Assembly: GCA_003212535.1 (NCBI GenBank)
Contig: QCPO01000011.1
Coordinates: 1-47,220 of the forward strand
DNA length: 47,220 nt
Direction of reading: 5' to 3'
Source: Prochlorococcus sp. AG-436-O11
Lineage (GTDB): Bacteria > Cyanobacteriota > Cyanobacteriia > PCC-6307 > Cyanobiaceae
Below, in pieces: positions 8,468 through 18,002 of the stretch (positions are counted from its first letter, which is position 1; every line of letters starts with the position of its first letter). A program made the position numbers and the translations under genes. The notes beneath the pieces were generated by a model that was given only the letters and a program-made list of their open reading frames with translations, ran no database searches and had not been told where the DNA came from.

Positions 8468-8626
8468 ATGGATACCTTAGAGAAATACGAAGATAGTTAT
8501 GCAATCGCAGAGGAGTTTAGAGAATGGATATTGCATATTGGAGAAAATAATGAAAACTTAAAAGATTCTGTTTTAAATTTTCCAAAAGAATTAAAAGAAT
8601 TGTTTGACCAAAAGATCAAAGATTAA
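8468..8626 (+). CDS. small hypothetical protein
   Basis: From ATG 8468 the product is 52 residues (MDTLEKYEDSYAIAEEF onward), acidic and mostly helical, with no membrane span or Cys. I prefer this start because AGGA lies 8 nt upstream. An ATG at 8402 in the same frame would give 74 residues but has no ribosome-binding site, and the extra sequence is Arg- and Cys-rich and unlike the rest. No family is recognised. A strong hairpin sits over the chosen ribosome-binding site. Confidence 0.55.
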   Translation: MDTLEKYEDSYAIAEEFREWILHIGENNENLKDSVLNFPKELKELFDQKIKD

Positions 8627-8705
8627 ATAACAAGTCCATAGCATCAAAACCTACTCTCATTGTTTAGGTTAATTTATTAATATTAATAATGAAATAAGTA
8701 AATAA

Positions 8706-10082
8706 ATGGAAAATACAAGAAAAGATTCAAATGTAGAAAATGTTGTGATTATAGGTTCTGGCCCTGCAGGTTATACCGCGGCAATATATGCAGCCAGAGC
8801 AAATCTTCAACCTCTATTAGTTACAGGGTTTAGTTCAGGTGGCATTCCTGGAGGACAATTAATGACTACAACTTTTGTTGAGAATTTTCCAGGATTCCCA
8901 GATGGTGTACTAGGTCCTGAATTGATGGACTTAATGAAGGCCCAGGCCGAAAGATGGGGAACCAACTTATACGAAAGTGATGTGGTCTCTATTAATACTG
9001 ATGTTCGCCCATTTGAATTAAAAACTTTAGATGGCACTATAAAATCCAACTCAATTATTATTGCAACTGGAGCGAGTGCAAATAGATTGGGTCTGATAAA
9101 TGAGGATAAATTCTGGAGTAAAGGAATAAGTGCTTGTGCAATTTGTGATGGGGCAACTCCACAATTCCGAGATGAAGAATTAGCTGTTATTGGAGGAGGC
9201 GACTCTGCCTGTGAAGAAGCTGCATATCTCACAAAATACGGTAGCAAAGTTCATTTGCTAGTTAGATCAGATAAATTAAGAGCTAGTGCCGCAATGATTG
9301 ATAGAGTAAAAGCTAATCCAAAAATTGAAATTCACTGGAATACAAAAGTAGAGAAAGCTAATGGTAATGATTGGATAGAAAAGATAGAGACAATTAATCC
9401 TCAAGAAGGTAAAGGTGAAATTAATGTGAAGGGTCTTTTTTATGCAATAGGGCATACTCCTAATACAAATTTTTTGGACAACAAAATTGATTTAGATAAA
9501 AGAGGCTATATTGCTTGCAAATCTGGTAGGCCCGAAACTTCTATTGAAGGAATTTATGCAGCTGGTGATGTTGTTGATTCAGAGTGGAGGCAAGGGGTTA
9601 CTGCCGCGGGAACAGGATGTATGGCCGCATTAGCTACTGAAAGATGGCTATCTGAAAAGAATTTGTCCAAGAAAGTAGTTAGAAGAACAACTGAGCCAGA
9701 AAAAACACTTAATTCTTCAGATTTCAATGAAGAAGAGGTAAATGAGGAAACCTTTGATTCAAATTCTGAATGGCAAAAAGGTAGTTATGCCTTAAGAAAG
9801 CTTTATCATGAAAGTAAAAAACCTCTTTTAGTTATTTTCAGTTCTCCAAGTTGCGGGCCTTGCCATGTCTTAAAACCTCAGCTAAAAAGAGTTATCAAAG
9901 AACTTGAAGGAGCAGTTCAAGGTATAGAAATAGATATTGATAAAGATCAAGAAATTGCCAAACAAGCTGGCATTATTGGAACACCTACTGTTCAGCTTTT
10001 TAAAGAGAAGTTATTAAAAAAACAATGGCAAGGAGTCAAACAAAGAAGTGAATTTAAACAGGCCATAAAAAACATACTCTAA
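8706..10082 (+). CDS. trxB: NADPH-thioredoxin reductase with C-terminal thioredoxin (NTRC type)
   Basis: The 458-residue protein fuses two enzymes. Residues 1-320 are a thioredoxin reductase: FAD motif [16 protein letters not shown] near 18, redox pair CAIC at 144-147, NADPH motif GGGDSA at 163-168, and a C-terminal FAD-binding GIYAAGDV. After a poorly conserved acidic linker, residues 355-458 form a thioredoxin domain with SCGPC (Cys383 and Cys386). Fusions of this type (NTRC) pass NADPH electrons to 2-Cys peroxiredoxins and other targets in cyanobacteria and chloroplasts. It is monocistronic as far as seen and converges on infA. Confidence 0.93.
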   Translation: MENTRKDSNVENVVIIGSGPAGYTAAIYAARANLQPLLVTGFSSGGIPGGQLMTTTFVENFPGFPDGVLGPELMDLMKAQAERWGTNLYESDVVSINTDVRPFELKTLDGTIKSNSIIIATGASANRLGLINEDKFWSKGISACAICDGATPQFRDEELAVIGGGDSACEEAAYLTKYGSKVHLLVRSDKLRASAAMIDRVKANPKIEIHWNTKVEKANGNDWIEKIETINPQEGKGEINVKGLFYAIGHTPNTNFLDNKIDLDKRGYIACKSGRPETSIEGIYAAGDVVDSEWRQGVTAAGTGCMAALATERWLSEKNLSKKVVRRTTEPEKTLNSSDFNEEEVNEETFDSNSEWQKGSYALRKLYHESKKPLLVIFSSPSCGPCHVLKPQLKRVIKELEGAVQGIEIDIDKDQEIAKQAGIIGTPTVQLFKEKLLKKQWQGVKQRSEFKQAIKNIL

Positions 10083-10094
10083 AATTGCTTTAAA

Positions 10095-10352
10095 TTATTT
10101 ATTTTTCCTAAAGTTTGAAGACCTAGAGCCACCACCACCAGCGTTTCTTTCTCGATAAGTGATTCTTCCCCTTGATAAATCATATGGACTTATTTCAACA
10201 AGCACTTTATCTCCTGCTAACAATTTAATCCTAAATTTAGTTAATTTTCCAGCTGCTCTGCATAAACATTGATGACCTTCAGGTTGCTCTAAAGTTACCA
10301 AATAAAAACCATTACCTTGCTCTTTTTCTATTACACCTGAGGTTTCAATCAT
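10095..10352 (-). CDS. infA: translation initiation factor IF-1
   Basis: This 85-residue S1/OB-fold protein has the IF-1 signature: GVIEKEQGNGFYLVTLE at the N-terminus, GHQCLCRAAGKLTKFRIKLLAGDKV in the centre and ISPYDLSRGRITYRER. It binds the 30S A site during initiation. A Gly/Ser/Lys-rich tail of about 15 residues extends past the usual end (about 72 residues). It converges on trxB with 12 bp between the coding ends. Confidence 0.92.
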   Translation of the reverse strand: MIETSGVIEKEQGNGFYLVTLEQPEGHQCLCRAAGKLTKFRIKLLAGDKVLVEISPYDLSRGRITYRERNAGGGGSRSSNFRKNK

Positions 10353-10457
10353 TAAATAAATTATTTTACTAAGCTTATTTTATCAGAAAAAGAATAGGCA
10401 AAAATTTATCTTAGAAAACTGATCTACTAAATCATATTAATTTAAGAAGCATTTCAC

Positions 10458-10670
10458 TTAAATTGAAAATTTAATTTCATTAATTATTTGAAGTTGACCA
10501 TAATAAAAATTAGCCTTTGCAATCTTTTCAGGATCTTCTAGTTGATCAAAAAACATAAATCCCAAACTTTCCCATAGCGAAGATCCACAGACATTATTTA
10601 ATTCCGATGTTGCCTCTTTTTCATAATTATTAAGCTTTCGTTCAAGATTTTTAGTTTTGGAAACTGACAT
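10458..10670 (-). CDS. small hypothetical protein
   Basis: I chose the start MSVSKTKNLERKLN at 10670, giving 70 residues; an upstream start would add an unlikely hydrophobic leader. The product is hydrophilic with a predicted helical N-terminus, then CGSSLWESLGFMFFDQLEDPEKIAKA. It lies 56 bp downstream of ycf39 on the same strand and may be co-transcribed with petM-ycf39. No family is recognised. Confidence 0.6.
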   Translation of the reverse strand: MSVSKTKNLERKLNNYEKEATSELNNVCGSSLWESLGFMFFDQLEDPEKIAKANFYYGQLQIINEIKFSI

Positions 10671-10726
10671 AAAAGTAAATTGAAGTAGATAGTACAAATA
10701 TACTATATAATTCAATTAACGCAATC

Positions 10727-11689
10727 CTAAAAGGGAAGTCTCTTTCTTTCTTCAATATTAAGATCAGCTTCCATTTCTCTAAGTCTTTTTAATATCTGCT
10801 GGTAGTACTCTTGAATATAACTATCCAAAGATGTCATATCCTCTTTTTTAATCTCCAATATTTCATAGGTTTTGCTCATATCAGCATCCAAAGGTTCACC
10901 ACTGCTGGTAACCTCAGCGAATGCCAATCTTTCAGCTACATTCAAAGAATCTTGAAAGAATGAAACCACTTTTTGAGTAACACTTATAAGAAAAGGTGAA
11001 ACTCTAAAAACCTTTGCTTTTTTATCACTAAATTTCTCACATAAGGAAATAACTTCGTTTGAGTCCCAAGCCTTAGGGCCAACCAATGGAAGTGATAGTC
11101 TATAGGTTTTGGGATTATTTACTGATGCAATAATGACTTTAGCCATATCTTGTGTATTCATGTAAGCAATTTTTGTTGGAGTACCGCTCATCCATACAGC
11201 TTGACTGTCTAATATTGGAATGGCGAATTGACCTATAACTCCCTGCATGAAAGCGGCACAATTGAAAATTGTATAATCGAAACTAGATTTTTCAAGGAGT
11301 TTTTCTGTACAGTATTTGATATCCATTAAAGGCACATTCCTAAATCTTTCAGTTAACAATATCGAGAGAAATATTATTCTTTTTACATTCAAAGACTCAC
11401 AAGCATTGAATAAGTTAAGTTTCCCCTCCCAATCAGTCTCATAAATACTTTTAGCGTCATCAGGTCTACTCGTAGCAGCATCAATAACTGCTTCTATATC
11501 TTGTAAAGCATATTCTATTTCAGAAAAATTAAGTAAATTTCCTTTAGTTAATTCACAACCCCACTCCTGAAGAAAGGAAGCCTTCTTTGGGTTTCTAACA
11601 AAGCATCTAACTTCATGTCCTTCTTCAACAGCCTGCTTAGCTATCTGCCTTCCAAGAGTTCCTGTTGCTCCTATTAAAAGAATCTTCAT
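10727..11689 (-). CDS. ycf39: Ycf39-like NAD(P)-binding protein, PSII assembly
   Basis: The 320-residue protein is an atypical short-chain dehydrogenase of the NmrA/Ycf39 group. The Rossmann motif ILLIGATGTLGRQIAKQA is at residues 3-20, followed by VRCFVRNPKKA, AVIDAATSRPDD and RIIFLSILLTERFRNVPLMDIKYCTEK, where the Tyr-Lys of classic dehydrogenases is not evident. It ends with the basic KRLREMEADLN segment. Ycf39 in cyanobacteria works with Hlip proteins in chlorophyll delivery to new D1. It follows petM by 58 bp on the same strand. Confidence 0.88.
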   Translation of the reverse strand: MKILLIGATGTLGRQIAKQAVEEGHEVRCFVRNPKKASFLQEWGCELTKGNLLNFSEIEYALQDIEAVIDAATSRPDDAKSIYETDWEGKLNLFNACESLNVKRIIFLSILLTERFRNVPLMDIKYCTEKLLEKSSFDYTIFNCAAFMQGVIGQFAIPILDSQAVWMSGTPTKIAYMNTQDMAKVIIASVNNPKTYRLSLPLVGPKAWDSNEVISLCEKFSDKKAKVFRVSPFLISVTQKVVSFFQDSLNVAERLAFAEVTSSGEPLDADMSKTYEILEIKKEDMTSLDSYIQEYYQQILKRLREMEADLNIEERKRLPF

Positions 11690-11747
11690 ACTTAAGGATT
11701 TACTTAACCTGTCGACATTAACTCACTTTCTATTGAATTCGTGAGAA

Positions 11748-11846
11748 TTAATCTCCTTGAAACTTTAATAATAATGCACCACCTACTAAACCAATTGGTA
11801 TTAGTATCCAAAAAACAGCAGCAATACTAAAAATTTCTTTAGCCAT
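11748..11846 (-). CDS. petM: cytochrome b6-f complex subunit 7 (PetM)
   Basis: This 32-residue protein has a single hydrophobic helix ([20 protein letters not shown], then [12 protein letters not shown]). Length and sequence match PetM, a small peripheral subunit of the thylakoid cytochrome b6-f complex. It precedes ycf39 on the same strand. Confidence 0.9.
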
Positions 11847-11958
11847 GAGAAAGTTAATCAATTATTATAATTTACATTTAATATACATTTTTTTGTTAAA
11901 AAAATAGATAATGCAAATATCTTTAAATCATTTTAAATAGCTTGAAAAGATTTCATAT

Positions 11959-12903
11959 ATGAATTTGACACTAAAAGAAAAAGAACTTAATAATCCTAAT
12001 TATTGGAATTGGAATGGTTTCAAAATTTATTGGAATGTTCAAGGAGAAAATAATGCATATCCAATTATCTTTCTTCACGGCTTTGGAGCAAGTAGCAAGC
12101 ATTGGCGAAAAAATTTAAATTATTTTGTAAAAAGAAATTATGCAACATACTCTATGGACTTAATAGGCTTTGGAAATTCAGACCAACCTAGCATCATAGA
12201 AATTGCACAATTAGATAATGGAGTTTGGTGTAATCAAGTAAAAGATTTTATCAATCAGGTGATTAGACCTAAGAATTCTAAGAAAGTCATTCTTATTGGT
12301 AATTCTCTAGGCGCATTAGTTGCGTTAACATGTGCTGTTTATATTGGTAATGAAATTGCGACTGTTATTGCATCTCCTCTTCCAGATCAAATACGGATAA
12401 GCTCCTCACCACTAGTAGTTAAACCCTTTTTAAAAAATATAAAAAATAAATTTATAAAATTATTCTTTATATTTTTACCCTTGGAAGTGATTTTATTTTT
12501 AATAAATAAATTAGAAATTATAAAAATAGGATTAAAAGCTGCCTATTTCAAGAAAGATAATATTGATCATGAATTAATTGATATAGTTAGAAAACCAGTT
12601 TTAAGAAAGACTGCAGCCAAATCTTTAAGAGCTATGTGTATTGGGATGTTAACTAGGGAAAATAATTTAAAAGCATCTTATCTTTTAAGAGAACTCTGCA
12701 CCTCAAAGAAAATTCCTTTTTTATTAATTTGGGGAGATCAAGATAATTTTACACCTTTATTTCTTGGCAAAAAGATTGCAAATTTCTATAGATGGGTAAA
12801 ATTAAAAATAGTATCCAATTCAGGTCATTGTGTACATGATGAAGATCCTTCAATATTTAATAAAATATCTTATGAATGGATTAGAGATTTAAAAACCTTT
12901 TAA
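11959..12903 (+). CDS. alpha/beta-fold hydrolase
   Basis: The 314-residue protein has the fold's landmarks: FLHGFGASSKHW oxyanion region near residue 40, LIGNSLGALVAL with the nucleophile Ser near 116, WGDQDNFTP with the acid near 255, and SGHCVHDEDP with the catalytic His near 294. Residues about 155-190 form a hydrophobic cap segment. It resembles the esterase/haloperoxidase-like hydrolases common in cyanobacteria; the substrate is not evident. The ilvN start follows its stop by only 3 bp, which suggests co-transcription. Confidence 0.82.
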   Translation: MNLTLKEKELNNPNYWNWNGFKIYWNVQGENNAYPIIFLHGFGASSKHWRKNLNYFVKRNYATYSMDLIGFGNSDQPSIIEIAQLDNGVWCNQVKDFINQVIRPKNSKKVILIGNSLGALVALTCAVYIGNEIATVIASPLPDQIRISSSPLVVKPFLKNIKNKFIKLFFIFLPLEVILFLINKLEIIKIGLKAAYFKKDNIDHELIDIVRKPVLRKTAAKSLRAMCIGMLTRENNLKASYLLRELCTSKKIPFLLIWGDQDNFTPLFLGKKIANFYRWVKLKIVSNSGHCVHDEDPSIFNKISYEWIRDLKTF

Positions 12904-12906
12904 AAA

Positions 12907-13431
12907 ATGAAACATACACTATCAGTACTTGTTGAAGACGAATCAGGAGCTTTAAGTCGAATCTCTGGTCTTTTTGCTAGAAGAGGATTCAATATAGACA
13001 GCTTGGCAGTAGGTCCTGCAGAATCCAAAGGGATTTCGAGATTAACTATGGTTGTTGAGGGTGACGAGGAAACCCTGCAACAAATGACCAAGCAACTTAA
13101 TAAATTATTTAATGTTCTTGGGGTTGTAGATTTTACAAATCTTGCTGCTGTTGAAAGGGAATTAATGTTACTTAAAGTTTCTTCAAAAGAAAACACAAGA
13201 AGCAGAATCTTAGATATTGTTCAAATATTCAGAGCAAAAGTAGTAGACGTTTCAGATATAGCTTTAACTCTTGAAGTAGTTGGAGATCCAGGCAAATTGG
13301 TCGCATTAGAGAAGTTACTTGAACCTTATGGAATTCTTGAAATAGCGAGGACCGGTAAAGTAGCTCTTAAACGCTCTTCAGGAGTTAATACAGAAATGTT
13401 AAAAATAAATAAATATTCTTTAGACATTTAG
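12907..13431 (+). CDS. ilvN: acetolactate synthase small (regulatory) subunit
   Basis: The 174 residues are full length. An ACT domain occupies residues 3-75 ([21 protein letters not shown] then [13 protein letters not shown]), which binds valine for feedback control. The C-terminal domain (about 85-165, including [18 protein letters not shown]) contacts the large subunit. It acts in branched-chain amino acid synthesis; the catalytic subunit is not in the window. The coding end overlaps the converging cyclophilin gene by 4 bp. Confidence 0.95.
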   Translation: MKHTLSVLVEDESGALSRISGLFARRGFNIDSLAVGPAESKGISRLTMVVEGDEETLQQMTKQLNKLFNVLGVVDFTNLAAVERELMLLKVSSKENTRSRILDIVQIFRAKVVDVSDIALTLEVVGDPGKLVALEKLLEPYGILEIARTGKVALKRSSGVNTEMLKINKYSLDI

Positions 13432-14087
13432 TTTGATATTTGTATTTCAAAAATAAAATCTTTTTTATCTATTTTTTCTAAAACCTCAAATCCGTTTACA
13501 ATTTGTCCAAAAATTGAATACCTTCCATCTAATTCTGGGATTTTATTTGTTACGAAGAAAAACTCTGTAGCAGATGAATTTATTTCTCCGTTTTTGACCA
13601 TAGCTATAGAACCACTTTTAAAAAAATTTCTGATTTCCCCAAGAGAGGAAGGATCTTTGATTTGATATTTATAAATTGGCTCTATTTCATTGTTTAAACT
13701 TATTTCTAATGGAATTGAAGGACGAATTTTATTTAGAAATTTATTATTTTCTTCATAAAAATTATTTTTTGGATTAATACCTGCATGAATTACTTTTAAT
13801 TGAGTAAAGTTTATTATTTTATAAAACCTTTGATTTTTGTAGATATTATTATTTATATTTCCAATAAAGTTTGTTACCGTTAAAGGATAATTTTCTCCAT
13901 TTAATTTCACGTCAAAATCACCTTTAGAGGTTTTGAAAGTAACCAGCTGATTCTTTCTAAGACAATCAAATCTAAGTTTTTGGCAATAATAATTTGAATC
14001 AAATACTTTTTTATAACTACATCCTGTTATTAATAAAAAAACTAATTGGATAATTAAACTATTTTTAGATAAATAATTTTTTTTTAT
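13428..14087 (-). CDS. cyclophilin-type peptidyl-prolyl isomerase, lipoprotein, apparent ATA start
   Basis: The cyclophilin domain includes [25 protein letters not shown] and [20 protein letters not shown] near the C-terminus. The first usable ATG/GTG/TTG (GTG at 13910) starts inside the domain. The frame stays open upstream and encodes a lipoprotein signal: KKNYLSK, a hydrophobic run, then lipobox LITGC with Cys23. The best start is ATA at 14087, six bases after GGAGGG (14099-14094), giving 219 residues. That ATA overlaps the TAA stop of ycf4 as ATAA, exactly where an ATGA overlap would be expected. It is predicted to be membrane-anchored on the periplasmic or lumenal side. Whether ATA is used, or the gene is silenced, cannot be seen. 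Confidence 0.75.
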   Translation of the reverse strand: MKKNYLSKNSLIIQLVFLLITGCSYKKVFDSNYYCQKLRFDCLRKNQLVTFKTSKGDFDVKLNGENYPLTVTNFIGNINNNIYKNQRFYKIINFTQLKVIHAGINPKNNFYEENNKFLNKIRPSIPLEISLNNEIEPIYKYQIKDPSSLGEIRNFFKSGSIAMVKNGEINSSATEFFFVTNKIPELDGRYSIFGQIVNGFEVLEKIDKKDFIFEIQISN

Positions 14088-14641
14088 TTTAAACCCTCCA
14101 AATTCACATTTAAAAATTTAGCTAATCTTGCTCCCTCTTCTTCTATTTGAAGTAATGGTTGAAGCTCACCAGCACCACTTAATGGGAGTGCCTTTTTTTT
14201 TCCTTTCAGTACTAATGCAATTCTTCTTCTTGGATTAAATCCCTCACTAATATCTAATTTTACAGATTTAATTTCATCAAAATTTAATTTAACTTCAACG
14301 TCTTTAAAAAGGCCTTTTCTTTTAATTTCAACTAATTGAGAATTCTTATCAAAAGAATTAATACCTGAACCAAAATTTATATAAACTAAATACCATAAAT
14401 AAAAATTTAGTATATTTGCTAAAACACCATAAGCTCCCATAATTATTCCTTGGGGTACAAATAATAATGATGATGGATTACCTAAAGGTAGTAGATCTAT
14501 TCCCGTGTAACTTGATATAGAAGCCAAGAGAAAACCAATTCCACCAATAGTTAGCATTCCACCGATAATATAATTTGAAGTTTTTCTTGACCCACCTATT
14601 GTTTGTTCAATTTTATCGAAAGAAGAAAGATTTGATTCCAT
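14084..14641 (-). CDS. ycf4: photosystem I assembly protein Ycf4
   Basis: The 185-residue protein has two N-terminal membrane spans (about residues 24-44 and 62-88, including PLGNPSSLLFVPQGIIMGAYG) and a soluble C-terminal domain ending [13 protein letters not shown]. This matches Ycf4, a thylakoid factor that helps assemble PSI. It is transcribed away from psbD across a 180-bp divergent region. The stop overlaps the inferred start of the downstream cyclophilin gene. Confidence 0.92.
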   Translation of the reverse strand: MESNLSSFDKIEQTIGGSRKTSNYIIGGMLTIGGIGFLLASISSYTGIDLLPLGNPSSLLFVPQGIIMGAYGVLANILNFYLWYLVYINFGSGINSFDKNSQLVEIKRKGLFKDVEVKLNFDEIKSVKLDISEGFNPRRRIALVLKGKKKALPLSGAGELQPLLQIEEEGARLAKFLNVNLEGLK

Positions 14642-14821
14642 TTTTATTTTATTTAAGATCCTAATTCAAATAACTTAACAAATTAAGAGAGTATTCCTAC
14701 CTATTTTTTAATAAAAAAGTCACGAAAGCTTTACAACGCATTTCAGATATAAAATATTTCCCCACAATACTCCGAATCTTTGTTACAGTCACTCAGTATC
14801 CCGAAGCTAAAACGATTTCTC

Positions 14822-15898
14822 ATGACGATCGCCGTTGGAAGCGCCCAACAAAGAGGATGGTTTGATGTCCTTGATGATTGGTTAAAGCGCGACCGGTTTG
14901 TATTTATTGGTTGGTCTGGACTACTCCTTCTACCTTGTGCATATCTTGCAATTGGTGGATGGTTCGTCGGAACAACATTTGTTACCTCTTGGTACACACA
15001 TGGAGTTGCAAGCTCATACCTTGAAGGTTGTAACTTTTTAACAGCAGCTGTTAGTACCCCTGGAGATGCCATGGGACACAGTCTTCTGTTTTTATGGGGC
15101 CCTGAGGCTCAAGGCAGTTTTGTAAGATGGCTACAACTTGGTGGTCTTTGGAACTTTGTTGCATTACACGGAGTGTTTGGCCTTATTGGTTTCATGCTTC
15201 GTCAGTTTGAAATTGCTGGTCTTGTTGGAATTAGACCTTACAATGCATTAGCTTTTTCAGCAGTAATTGCAGTATTTACAAGTATTTTCCTTATCTACCC
15301 TTTAGGACAGCATAGTTGGTTCTTCGCACCTTCTTTTGGAGTTGCAGCAATCTTCCGTTATATCCTATTCATTCAGGGTTTTCACAATATCACTTTAAAT
15401 CCATTCCATATGATGGGTGTAGCCGGAATTCTTGGTGGTGCACTTCTTTGTGCTATTCACGGTGCTACAGTTCAAAATACTTTGTATGAAGATACAAGTA
15501 TTTATACAGATGGAAAAGTTCAAAGTTCAACTTTTAGAGCTTTTGACCCAACCCAAGAAGAAGAAACCTATTCAATGATTACAGCGAATAGATTCTGGAG
15601 TCAGATTTTTGGTATCGCTTTTTCTAACAAGCGTTTCCTTCATTTCTTGATGCTTTTTGTACCTGTTATGGGTATGTGGACATCTTCAATTGGTATTGTC
15701 GGCATAGCATTAAACTTAAGAGCTTATGATTTTGTAAGCCAAGAGATCCGTGCAGCTGAAGATCCAGAGTTTGAAACTTTCTATACAAAGAATATTCTTT
15801 TGAATGAAGGTATGAGAGCATGGATGTCTTCTGTGGATCAACCACACGAAAATTTTGTATTCCCTGAGGAGGTTCTTCCACGTGGAAACGCCCTTTAA
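14822..15898 (+). CDS. psbD: photosystem II D2 protein
   Basis: The D2 start [20 protein letters not shown] at 14822 gives 358 residues; an in-frame TTG at 14780 is not used by the family. Five membrane helices are present with the cofactor-binding segments expected of D2, including [19 protein letters not shown], the helix D region around [16 protein letters not shown], and [16 protein letters not shown]2 binds P680 chlorophyll, QA and, with D1, the nonhaem iron. psbC begins inside the end of this gene, so the two are co-transcribed. Confidence 0.98.
   Translation: MTIAVGSAQQRGWFDVLDDWLKRDRFVFIGWSGLLLLPCAYLAIGGWFVGTTFVTSWYTHGVASSYLEGCNFLTAAVSTPGDAMGHSLLFLWGPEAQGSFVRWLQLGGLWNFVALHGVFGLIGFMLRQFEIAGLVGIRPYNALAFSAVIAVFTSIFLIYPLGQHSWFFAPSFGVAAIFRYILFIQGFHNITLNPFHMMGVAGILGGALLCAIHGATVQNTLYEDTSIYTDGKVQSSTFRAFDPTQEEETYSMITANRFWSQIFGIAFSNKRFLHFLMLFVPVMGMWTSSIGIVGIALNLRAYDFVSQEIRAAEDPEFETFYTKNILLNEGMRAWMSSVDQPHENFVFPEEVLPRGNAL
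15866..15872 (+). promoter_or_regulatory. Shine-Dalgarno site setting the psbC GTG start
   Basis: GAGGAGG lies inside psbD, nine bases before GTG 15882. It supports the internal GTG rather than the ATG at 15855 as the psbC start, as is usual in cyanobacteria and chloroplasts. Confidence 0.8.
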
Positions 15899-17264
15899 TA
15901 ATTTATTAAACGCTCCAAATCAGAGTATTGAAGAAACTGGTTACGCCTGGTATGTAGGTAACGCTAGACTAATCAATTTATCTGGTCGCTTATTAGGAGC
16001 TCACATAGCTCACGCAGGACTTATAGTTTTCTGGGCAGGAGCAATGATGCTCTTTGAGGTTAATCATTTTACATTTGATAAACCAATGTGGGAGCAGGCT
16101 CTAATCTGTATGCCACACGTAGCAATGTTTGGTTACGGAATAGGAGCTGGTGGTGAAGTTACTGACATTATGCCTTTCTTTCAGGTAGGCGTTGTTCATT
16201 TGATAGCTTCAGCAGTACTAGGTTTTGGTGGGATTTACCACTCATTAGCTGGTCCTGAAAAGCTTGAGCAAGATTTTCCTTTCTTCTCAACAGATTGGAG
16301 AGATAAAAATCAAATGACAAACATACTTGGTTATCATTTGATAATCTTGGGAGTGGGTTCATTAGCTTGGTCTTTAAACTGGAGTTTTATTGGCGGTGCA
16401 TATGATACTTGGGCTCCTGGAGGAGGAGAAGTTAGATTAATAAACCCAACTTTAGATCCAAGAGTTATTTTTGGTTATCTATTTAGATCTCCATGGGGAG
16501 GTGCTGGTTCAATAATCGGCGTTAACTCAATTGAAGATATTGTTGGAGGACATGTTTATGTCGGTGTAATTGAAATACTTGGTGGTATATTCCATATCTT
16601 TACTAAACCTTTTGGATGGGCAAGAAGAGCATTCATTTGGAATGGAGAAGGACTTCTAAGCTACGCGCTTGGTGGAATATGTGTAGCAAGTTTCATTGCA
16701 TCAACTTTCATCTGGTTTAACAACACTGCTTATCCTTCAGAATTCTACGGTCCTACAAATGCTGAAGCTTCACAAGCTCAAAGCTTTACTTTCTTAGTAA
16801 GAGACCAAAGAATCGGAGCCAATGTTGGTACAACAATGGGTCCAACAGGATTAGGTAAGTATCTCATGAGATCTCCTACTGGTGAAATTATATTTGGTGG
16901 TGAAACAATGAGATTCTGGGATTTCAGAGGACCATGGTTAGAGCCTCTTAGAGGTCCTAATGGATTGAGTCTTGAGAAAATCCAAAATGATATTCAGCCT
17001 TGGCAAGTAAGAAGAGCTGCTGAATATATGACTCATGCTCCTAACGCTTCTATTAACTCTGTTGGTGGAATCATTACCGAGCCTAATGCTGTTAACTTTG
17101 TTAACTTAAGACAATGGTTAGCTGCAGCCCAGTTCTTCCTAGGATGGTTTACATTCGTCGGTCACCTTTGGCATGCAGGGCGTGCTAGAGCAGCCGCTGC
17201 CGGTTTCGAAAAGGGAATCGATAGAAAGACTGAACCAGCGCTAGACATGCCAGATCTAGATTAA
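15882..17264 (+). CDS. psbC: photosystem II CP43 core antenna protein
   Basis: From GTG 15882 the product is 460 residues (initial residues [20 protein letters not shown]). Six membrane helices bind chlorophyll a, with a large lumenal loop between helices 5 and 6 that carries [20 protein letters not shown]; its Glu and Arg contribute to the oxygen-evolving cluster site. The C-terminus ends ALDMPDLD. The first 17 bases overlap psbD, so the pair forms the conserved psbDC operon. A strong hairpin terminator follows. Confidence 0.98.
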   Translation: METPFNNLLNAPNQSIEETGYAWYVGNARLINLSGRLLGAHIAHAGLIVFWAGAMMLFEVNHFTFDKPMWEQALICMPHVAMFGYGIGAGGEVTDIMPFFQVGVVHLIASAVLGFGGIYHSLAGPEKLEQDFPFFSTDWRDKNQMTNILGYHLIILGVGSLAWSLNWSFIGGAYDTWAPGGGEVRLINPTLDPRVIFGYLFRSPWGGAGSIIGVNSIEDIVGGHVYVGVIEILGGIFHIFTKPFGWARRAFIWNGEGLLSYALGGICVASFIASTFIWFNNTAYPSEFYGPTNAEASQAQSFTFLVRDQRIGANVGTTMGPTGLGKYLMRSPTGEIIFGGETMRFWDFRGPWLEPLRGPNGLSLEKIQNDIQPWQVRRAAEYMTHAPNASINSVGGIITEPNAVNFVNLRQWLAAAQFFLGWFTFVGHLWHAGRARAAAAGFEKGIDRKTEPALDMPDLD

Positions 17265-17280
17265 TTTCTTGATCTAATAA

Positions 17281-17310
17281 AAAAAACCCTGCCGGAAGGT
17301 AGGGTTTTTT
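17281..17310. terminator. bidirectional intrinsic terminator, psbC and maf
   Basis: AAAAAACCCTGCC (17281-17293) pairs with GGTAGGGTTTTTT (17298-17310) around GGAA, with one G-T pair. The A and T tracts on both sides let it end psbC from the left and maf from the right; the maf stop lies at its edge. Confidence 0.85.
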
Positions 17311-17936
17311 TATTGGGGAATGCCCTCTTTGAATAATTCATTTCTTAGCCATGGCAAACTTAAGCCCATTACATTACTAAAACAACCTTCTATAATTTCT
17401 ATATATTTGCCTCCAATCCCTTCTAAAGCAAATCCTCCAGCGCAATATAAAGGCTCGAGTGTATCTACATAATTTTTTATTTCTGAATCTTCTAATTTAG
17501 AGAAATAGACTCTTGAACTTACTGTTTTTTTTATTGTTTTACTGACCGTAAGTATCTTTGAATCTAAATTAAAATTACAAATCAAAAGTGTATGACCAGT
17601 ATGTAAGAAACCAAATTCTCCTGACATTTTTTTCCATCTACTAAATGCCTCGTCTTTATCTAATGGTTTTCCAAAAGCTTTACCTTTAAATTCAAAAATA
17701 GAGTCACAACCAAGAATTTCTAAAGATTTAGAATTTAAATCATATTGTAAATCTATCTCTTTGATATTACTAGATATACTATTAGCTTTTTGAAAAGATA
17801 ATTCAACAGCTAAATTAGAAATATCTTCCTCTTTTATTATTGACTCGTCAAAGTTACTTGGAATTTGAATAAAGTCAATTTGAGAACTTTCTAGTAACTT
17901 TTTTCTAGATTGAGATGCAGAGGCTAGAATTAACAC
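17310..17936 (-). CDS. maf: Maf-family nucleotide pyrophosphatase
   Basis: The 208-residue protein starts [15 protein letters not shown], the Maf signature that binds the triphosphate, and contains [17 protein letters not shown] and [18 protein letters not shown]. Members hydrolyse modified or canonical nucleoside triphosphates to monophosphates and are proposed to clear damaged nucleotides or act in septum arrest. It converges on psbC with a shared terminator. The substrate cannot be inferred from the sequence. Confidence 0.9.
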   Translation of the reverse strand: MLILASASQSRKKLLESSQIDFIQIPSNFDESIIKEEDISNLAVELSFQKANSISSNIKEIDLQYDLNSKSLEILGCDSIFEFKGKAFGKPLDKDEAFSRWKKMSGEFGFLHTGHTLLICNFNLDSKILTVSKTIKKTVSSRVYFSKLEDSEIKNYVDTLEPLYCAGGFALEGIGGKYIEIIEGCFSNVMGLSLPWLRNELFKEGIPQ

Positions 17937-18002
17937 AAATTTTTTATTGAATTATAGTTAAATATACCAATTTATAAATTTAAAAGTTTATATTAATTAC
18001 GA

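Noticed and set aside
14730..14755. psbD promoter with TTTACA and TATAAAAT
   Set aside because: The two elements are only 12 bp apart, too close for a sigma-70 promoter; the TATAAAAT may be a -10 box on its own, but this cannot be shown.
14780..14821. TTG 14780 as the psbD start
   Set aside because: D2 starts MTIAVG at 14822; the 14 extra residues do not belong to the family.
14743..15072. Minus-strand 109-codon frame over the start of psbD
   Set aside because: It is a shadow of the psbD codons, as are the other antisense frames over pntB, trxB, psbC, cobQ, sppA, rnpA, yidC and ycf46.
15855..15881. ATG 15855 as the psbC start
   Set aside because: The GTG at 15882 has GAGGAGG nine bases upstream and gives the conserved METPFNN N-terminus; ATG 15855 has neither.
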